DNA of 64,000 nucleotides. It comes from Hydrogenophilus sp. Lineage in GTDB: Bacteria > Pseudomonadota > Gammaproteobacteria > Burkholderiales > Thiobacillaceae. The stretch covers positions 64,616 to 128,615 of the forward strand of contig DYFK01000008.1 in assembly GCA_020725265.1 (NCBI GenBank). Reading direction: 5' to 3'. The position numbers and the translations under genes were made by a program. The notes below the pieces were generated by a model, which saw nothing but the letters and a program-made list of their open reading frames with translations, had not been told where the DNA came from and did no database searches. The first letter of the stretch is position 1. Each line of letters starts with the position of its first letter. This document shows positions 61,051 to 64,000 of this stretch, one piece after another.

Positions 61051-63219
61051 ATGAGAAGCCATCCGTTTCGGCCCGCCCGCGCATCCGCGCTGCTGGCGAC
61101 CCTGCTCGCCGGCGCCATGGCCGGACTGTCCGCGCACGCGGCGCGGATCGTGGTGAACAGCGCATCGGATGTGGTCGCCGACGATGGCGTCTGCACCTTG
61201 CGCGAGGCCATCGTCAACGCCAACCAGGACAGCCAGGCCGGTTCGGTGGATTGCGTCGCCGGCGCCGGCGACGACACGATCAGCTTCGCCGCGCCGTACA
61301 CCATCACGCTCGCCGGCAGCCAGCTTCCCGCCGTGACCGGCACCATCGTCATCGAGGGCCTGGGCGCCGACAACACCCTCATCCAGGCCTCGGTCAACAA
61401 CCCGGTGACCCAGTCGCCCGCGACGGCGACGCACGAATACCGCGTGTTCGAAGTCGCCGCCACCGGCAATCTGTCGCTGGACGGAGCCGCCGTGCGCCAT
61501 GGTCGCTGCTCCGGCGGTTGTTTGCCGAACCCGGCCGGCGGCGGTGGCGGCATCATCAACAGCGGCGTGCTGAGGATCAGCAACGCCAAGGTGACCGGCA
61601 ACGATTCCTCGGCCCTCGGCGGCGCGGTGCGCAATGAACCGGGCAGTATTTCCGAGTACGTGAATGTCGTTTTCCAGGGCAACAAGGCGAATTTCGGCGG
61701 CGGGATGTTCAACAACCAGAACAGCATTCCGGTGCAGACGGGCGTGACCTTCGACGGCAATGCCGCGAATTTCGGGGGCGGCGCCTACAACTACAACACC
61801 TCGGCGGTGACCTATGACGGCGTCACCTTCAGCAGCAACAGCGCGGTCAACTCTGGGGGTGGCATGGCCAATGAAAATGCCAGCCCGGCCATCGTCAACA
61901 CAACCTTCAGCCACAACACCACCAGCGGCCAGGGTGGCGGCATGGAGATGCTGGGCGGCGTCGTCACCCTGCTCAACGTCACGTTCACCGGAAACACGGC
62001 CGCCGCCAACAAGGGCGGCGGCATCAACAACATCTTTGGCACGATGCGACTGGACAATGTGATCATCGCCAACAGCACCGGCGGCGATTGCATGTCCGAC
62101 ACCAGCTTCGGCGGCGCCGGGCTCGATGCCGCTTCCAGTTACAACCTGATCGAGGACGCGGCCCACGCCTGCGGCGCGCAGAACGGGGTCAACGGCAACC
62201 TCGTCGGCGTCGATCCCCAGTTGGGCGGCCTGGCGAACAACGGCGGTTCCACGCTCACCCATTCCCTGCCGGCCGGTTCGCCGGCGGTCAACGCCGGCGC
62301 GCCCATCGGTTGCGCCGCCAGGGATCAGCGCGGCGTGACGCGTCCGCAACTGGGCACCTGCGACATCGGCGCCTTCGAATACAAGCCGCCGACGCCGCCG
62401 GTCGTGACCGGCCTGACCCTGCCCGGCGCGATTCCGGTGCTGGAAAACCAGCGCATCACCACCGGCGTCACGCAACTCATCGTTGATTTCGACCAGGAAG
62501 TACTCGCCGACGGTGGCGCCGGCGCGGCCAACAATCCCGCCAACTACCTGCTGGCGCGCGCCGGCGGCAACGGCTTTCAGACCGGCGCCTGCGCGGGCGG
62601 CGTGGCCGGCGGCGACGTGGCGGTGACGATCGACAGCGTCGCGTATGCCGACGGCGGCGGCTCGGGGCCGTTCCAGGCAACCCTGAACCTGAACGGTGGC
62701 GGCGCCTTGCCGGCCGGCGCGTACCGGCTGTTCGTCTGCGGGACCACGTCGATCCACAATGCCAACGGCGATGGGCTCAACGGCGGCCTGCTGGATTTCG
62801 GCCGGAGCTTCATGGTCGCCGACAGCGTCACGCCGTTGACGGTGAGCAGCCTCGTCGTCGACGCGACGGCGCCGGCCACCCTGTACAGCGCGATCCACGG
62901 CGCCGGCATCTTCAAGAGCACCGATGGCGGCGGTCAGTGGAGCGCGGCGGCCACCCAGCCCACCCACCTCGACATCAGGGCGCTGCTGATGGAAAGCGCC
63001 ACCGTGCTGTATGCCGCCAGCCACGGCGGCGGCGTGTTCAAGAGCGGCAATGCCGGCGTCGACTGGACCGCCTGCGTCACGCAGCCCGGCAATCTCAACC
63101 TGTTGTCCCTGGCCCGGAGCGGTAACGGCACGCTGTACGCCGGCAGCGAGGCGGGCGTGCATGCCAGCGCCGACGGCTGCGCCACCTGGACGGCGATCAA
63201 CAACGGTCTGCCGAACTGA
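61051..63219 (+). CDS. Secreted CSLREA-domain, beta-helix protein with C-terminal propeller-like repeats
   Basis: The 722-residue product has a signal peptide (ALLATLLAGAMAGLSAHA). A CSLREA-type domain follows (ASDVVADDGVCTLREAIVNANQ, about 37-58), then a right-handed beta-helix rich in GGG, N and FxGN turns (about 150-350). DPQLGGLANNGGSTLTHSLP leads to the closing CDIGAFEY (about 436). A further domain (to about 600) is followed by three repeats of LYxAxxGxGxFKSxxxG type (about 610-722), like sialidase/photosystem-stability propellers. No sortase, PEP-CTERM or autotransporter anchor is seen. A surface or matrix role is inferred. Confidence 0.8.
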   Translation: MRSHPFRPARASALLATLLAGAMAGLSAHAARIVVNSASDVVADDGVCTLREAIVNANQDSQAGSVDCVAGAGDDTISFAAPYTITLAGSQLPAVTGTIVIEGLGADNTLIQASVNNPVTQSPATATHEYRVFEVAATGNLSLDGAAVRHGRCSGGCLPNPAGGGGGIINSGVLRISNAKVTGNDSSALGGAVRNEPGSISEYVNVVFQGNKANFGGGMFNNQNSIPVQTGVTFDGNAANFGGGAYNYNTSAVTYDGVTFSSNSAVNSGGGMANENASPAIVNTTFSHNTTSGQGGGMEMLGGVVTLLNVTFTGNTAAANKGGGINNIFGTMRLDNVIIANSTGGDCMSDTSFGGAGLDAASSYNLIEDAAHACGAQNGVNGNLVGVDPQLGGLANNGGSTLTHSLPAGSPAVNAGAPIGCAARDQRGVTRPQLGTCDIGAFEYKPPTPPVVTGLTLPGAIPVLENQRITTGVTQLIVDFDQEVLADGGAGAANNPANYLLARAGGNGFQTGACAGGVAGGDVAVTIDSVAYADGGGSGPFQATLNLNGGGALPAGAYRLFVCGTTSIHNANGDGLNGGLLDFGRSFMVADSVTPLTVSSLVVDATAPATLYSAIHGAGIFKSTDGGGQWSAAATQPTHLDIRALLMESATVLYAASHGGGVFKSGNAGVDWTACVTQPGNLNLLSLARSGNGTLYAGSEAGVHASADGCATWTAINNGLPN

Positions 63220-63303
63220 GCCGACGCGCGCGGCCGCCCGACATCCGCCCGACTGCCGCCGCCAGCTTTGGCCAGGGCGCGCGCGAAGGCCGCCGGCGCC
63301 GGG

Positions 63304-63585
63304 TCAACCCTTGTCGCCCATGCGCCCGATGGCGCAACTGACGAAGGAGGTGGCCTTGGCCTTCAGCGAGGCTACGCCCTGGGCGCTGCCGGTTTCCGGA
63401 TAGCCGGCCTGGAGCAGGCTCTCGACCACGGCGGCGCGTCGGGAATCGTCGGCCTCCACCCGTACCTTGCCTTCCTCGATCATGACCTCGACCGCGTCCA
63501 CGCCGGGCAGGGCCTGGAGACGCTTGCGGATGGTGTTGGCGCAGCCGCCGCACTTGATGTTGTCCACTTCGATGATGAATGCCAT
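63304..63585 (-). CDS. Heavy-metal-associated (HMA) domain protein, copper chaperone-like
   Basis: The 93-residue protein has one HMA domain: VDNIKCGGCANTIRKRLQAL with the metal-binding CxxC at residues 12-15, then VEVMIEEGKVRVEAD. It usually carries Cu(I). The C-terminal extension (ATSFVSCAIGRMGDKG) has one more Cys and is unusual. An AAGGAGA ribosome site precedes the ATG. No P-type ATPase is adjacent in the window. Confidence 0.88.
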   Translation of the reverse strand: MAFIIEVDNIKCGGCANTIRKRLQALPGVDAVEVMIEEGKVRVEADDSRRAAVVESLLQAGYPETGSAQGVASLKAKATSFVSCAIGRMGDKG

Positions 63586-63746
63586 GAGATTTCTCCTTGA
63601 CGGGGTGGTCCATTCTATCGCCGGCGGCTGGGGTGGACCGGTCGGCCCGGTCGATGGCCGGCGAGGCGACGCCGATCAAGCCATGTCGACGCTGACGGGC
63701 GTTTTGATGGTAACGTCGGCGTGTCTCTTTGCTTAGGACTCGCGAC

Positions 63747-64000
63747 GTGGCGGAACTGCGCGCTCTCGTGGTCGACGACTCGAAAGTCGGTCGACTGACC
63801 ATGCGGAAGAAACTGGAGGCGATCGGCATCCAGGTGGATATGGTGGAATCCGGCCCGGAGGCGCTGGATTACCTTGGCCGTCAGCGACCGGACCTGATCT
63901 TCATGGATCACATGATGCCGGAGATGGACGGCTTCGAGGTCACCCGGCGGATCAAGGCGACACCGATCATTCAGGATCTCCCGGTGATCATCGTCAGCGG
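63747..64000 (+). CDS. Response regulator receiver protein, N-terminal part (cut by window end)
   Basis: The frame from GTG 63747 (AGGA 8 bases upstream) reads MAELRALVVDDSKVGRLTMRKK and continues open to the window end, 84 residues. It shows the receiver-domain acidic pair (DD), the phosphoacceptor Asp in DLIFMDHMMPEMDG, and the switch Ser in VIIVS. This is a CheY-type receiver; whether an output domain follows cannot be seen. Confidence 0.85.
   Translation, partial: MAELRALVVDDSKVGRLTMRKKLEAIGIQVDMVESGPEALDYLGRQRPDLIFMDHMMPEMDGFEVTRRIKATPIIQDLPVIIVS

Overview
The window is GC-rich bacterial DNA. It most resembles a respiratory, probably sulfur-handling betaproteobacterium. The lineage call is inferred from gene order: coxB, coxA, a 31-residue small assembly protein, cox11, a DUF2970 protein, coxC, a DUF2909 twin-membrane protein, SURF1, an SCO-like protein, ctaA and ctaB. 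That order with those small accessory proteins is typical of Betaproteobacteria. No rRNA, tRNA or CRISPR array was seen.

Region 1 (1-15130) is respiration. After the end of bioD comes a complete caa3-type oxidase and heme A assembly cluster. It is followed by an Rrf2 regulator with an SCO copper chaperone, then ccoNOQP (cbb3 oxidase), a terminator, ccoG and a FixH-like membrane protein. The cell thus has a low-affinity and a high-affinity terminal oxidase side by side.

Region 2 (15201-25824) is mixed. A minus-strand series holds a ROK sugar kinase, arginase, a PatB-type aminotransferase, a Tat/lipoprotein solute-binding protein and a 1070-residue HAMP-PAS-GGDEF-EAL protein. The plus strand carries SseB-like, hypothetical, GlcD-like and heme-sensor genes.

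Region 3 (25923-28550) is a small sulfur-transfer regulon: a TetR regulator, then tusA, dsrE2 and an epimerase. Near-identical operators lie in the promoters of tetR and tusA.

Region 4 (28551-42617) is accessory: a DUF433/DUF5615 toxin-antitoxin pair, a gene fragment, and a six-gene overlapping operon (ABC ATPase, permease, LolA-like protein, outer-membrane barrel, LytS-type kinase, LytTR regulator). It also holds a monooxygenase-fold protein, an EamA exporter with a divergent LysR regulator, a rhodanese-PhzF fusion and two paralogous di-heme peroxidases.

Region 5 (42855-56144) is a nine-gene, same-strand defence operon: SNF2 helicase, AAA ATPase, HTH-ImmA protease, DUF4411 PIN protein, DUF5131 three-Cys protein, TcmP, type III Mod, RhuM and type III Res. 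Most junctions overlap by 4 bases. This is the best candidate for an undescribed composite system.

Region 6 (56364-64000) holds a Crp/Fnr regulator, a DUF4242 protein, a methyltransferase, leuA, a divergent Lrp regulator, a large secreted CSLREA/beta-helix protein, a metal-binding HMA protein and the start of a response regulator. Matching TGTAGC-N4-GCTACA palindromes precede the DUF4242-crp unit and both peroxidase genes. In all three, a -10-like hexamer lies at the same distance, which suggests one regulon controlled by this Crp/Fnr protein.
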